Shown here in pieces: positions 7,292 to 7,962 of a DNA stretch of 7,962 nucleotides. The stretch spans positions 1 to 7,962 of the forward strand of contig JAEZVB010000148.1 of assembly GCA_023443285.1 (NCBI GenBank), given 5' to 3'. The notes under the pieces were generated by a model. It saw only the letters and a program-made list of their open reading frames with translations. It was not told where the DNA came from and ran no database searches. The position numbers were made by a program, and so were the translations under genes. Origin of the DNA: Bacillota bacterium. GTDB taxonomy: Bacteria > Bacillota > Negativicutes > Sporomusales > Sporomusaceae. The first letter of the stretch is position 1. Every line of letters begins with the position of its first letter.

Positions 7292-7366
7292 TGGCTAATC
7301 CTCCGTTTAGCAAAAATAGCCTTTACCTGTCATACCTGTAGCCATATCTGCAAGTGACAGCGCAAA

Positions 7367-7392
7367 GGAAAATGCAACTACTTACATTTTCC
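7367..7392 (-). terminator. Inverted repeat, possible weak terminator after the 5-FCL gene
   Basis: GGAAAATGCAA (7367-7377) and TTACATTTTCC (7382-7392) pair at 10 of 11 positions around a four-base loop; in minus-strand RNA the odd pair becomes a G-U wobble, so the stem is complete. It begins one base after the TAA stop of the 5-FCL gene. The T-run after it is short (TTT before GCGC), so termination would be partial at best. Flanking AGCGC (7360-7364 region) and GCGCT (7400-7404 region) could extend the fold. Confidence 0.45.
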
Positions 7393-7393
7393 C

Positions 7394-7962
7394 TTACCTG
7401 CGCTTAAATATGCCTTCTTCAGTAACTAAATAATTAACCGGGCGATCATGGTCATCTGTTGGTACTTTCTCAAGTATTTGAGCCGCCCAAGCCGCACCAA
7501 TAAGTTCAGTTTTATTTGCTTTAAGTAAAAAACGGTCATAATAGCCGGCACCCATTCCCAGGCGTCGTCCCTCTTTATCAAAAGCGACTCCAGGAACAAT
7601 AATGAGATCAAGCTCACTGGGATCTAAGAGTTTTAAGGTTGCCGGATTGGGAGTGAGCAGATTGAACTGTCCTACCACCAAATCATCAAGATTAGTAATA
7701 ATAGCAGCGTCCATTAATCCTCGCGTCTCCCTCATATGCGGGACACAGAGGGTTTTACCTGCAGCCAGAGCGTGAGAAATAACTTTATCCATATGAGGTT
7801 CATCAGGCATGGCCAGATAGAGCATAATATTTTTAGCGGCTTGATAAACCGGCCAGGAGCATAGATGTTCAGCAAGTTTTGCGCTGCCGGCGGCAACCTC
7901 TTCTGGGCTCATTCCCCTTCTAACAGCTAAAATGTTTTTACGCAGTTCTTGTTTGGCACTTT
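7394..7962 (-). CDS. ygfA: 5-formyltetrahydrofolate cyclo-ligase (5' end cut by window edge)
   Basis: This enzyme (5-FCL, methenyltetrahydrofolate synthetase) converts 5-formyltetrahydrofolate to 5,10-methenyltetrahydrofolate using ATP, returning stored folate to the one-carbon pool. Counting from the window edge, 188 residues are visible. The N-terminus SAKQELRKNILAVRRGMSPE matches the family's usual lysine/arginine-rich start (KQELRK...RR...SPEE), so the gene does not begin at the ATG at 7912 but continues to the edge; only one to a few residues are probably missing. Further marks are YLAMPDEPHMD (substrate-site region), LDLIIVPGVAFD, the hallmark LGMGAGYYDRFL (134-145, ATP-binding segment) and VPTDDHDRPVNYLVTEEG near the end. 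The family more often has GYGGGYYDR, so GMGAGYYDR is a mild variant. It ends in TAA one base before an inverted repeat; the gene upstream is not in the window. Confidence 0.93.
   Translation of the reverse strand, partial: SAKQELRKNILAVRRGMSPEEVAAGSAKLAEHLCSWPVYQAAKNIMLYLAMPDEPHMDKVISHALAAGKTLCVPHMRETRGLMDAAIITNLDDLVVGQFNLLTPNPATLKLLDPSELDLIIVPGVAFDKEGRRLGMGAGYYDRFLLKANKTELIGAAWAAQILEKVPTDDHDRPVNYLVTEEGIFKRR

Noticed and set aside
7292..7366. Promoter for the HD-secD-secF unit
   Set aside because: TTGCAG near 7348-7353 has no acceptable -10 at 16-18 bases; no other pair is convincing, so I report none, although the unit might start here or read through from the 5-FCL gene.
7426..7617. 63-codon minus-strand frame
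   Set aside because: It is an out-of-frame reading within the 5-FCL gene, which has intact family motifs across the same bases.
1..7962. Mobile elements, CRISPR arrays, tRNA or rRNA genes, defence or phage genes
   Set aside because: No transposase, repeat-spacer pattern, cloverleaf or rRNA-like stretch is visible; nearly all the sequence is accounted for by eight minus-strand genes and short gaps.

Overview
This window looks like an ordinary chromosomal housekeeping region of a Gram-positive-type (Firmicutes/Bacillota) bacterium. A clostridial or Negativicutes relative fits best. The evidence is separate secD and secF genes, strong GGAGG/GGGGG ribosome binding sites, several TTG start codons, a moderately AT-rich base composition, and the order secD-secF-...-recJ-apt. 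The lineage call rests on gene order and protein style and was not checked by a search. All eight genes lie on the minus strand, so they are transcribed from high to low coordinates.

Region by region, in the direction of transcription. (1) At the right edge is a 5-formyltetrahydrofolate cyclo-ligase gene (7394-7962). Its reading frame stays open to the window edge, so its first codon is probably just outside. (2) A short gap with an inverted repeat leads to an HD-domain phosphohydrolase (6605-7291), then secD (5353-6558) and secF (4431-5339). These three look like one transcription unit, closed by a strong intrinsic terminator at 4395-4424. (3) A two-gene membrane-protein cassette follows: a polytopic LeuT/APC-like transporter of unknown substrate (3311-4345) and a small DUF456-like membrane protein (2802-3269). 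It ends at a second terminator (2761-2786). (4) A regulatory region of about 280 bp (2519-2801) carries a good sigma-A-type promoter and a striking near-perfect inverted repeat at the predicted transcript start. (5) recJ (470-2518) and apt (1-449, cut by the left edge) follow, only 20 bases apart.

Functionally the window combines protein export (SecDF), DNA repair and recombination (RecJ), purine salvage (Apt), one-carbon folate metabolism (5-FCL), and three poorly understood proteins (the HD protein, the transporter and the DUF456 protein). I see no mobile element, CRISPR array, tRNA or rRNA, and no clear novel multi-gene system. The points most worth a second look are the palindromic recJ-apt leader, the terminator-bounded membrane cassette, and several starts (5-FCL, transporter, secD, secF, recJ) where the longest open frame is not the likely gene.
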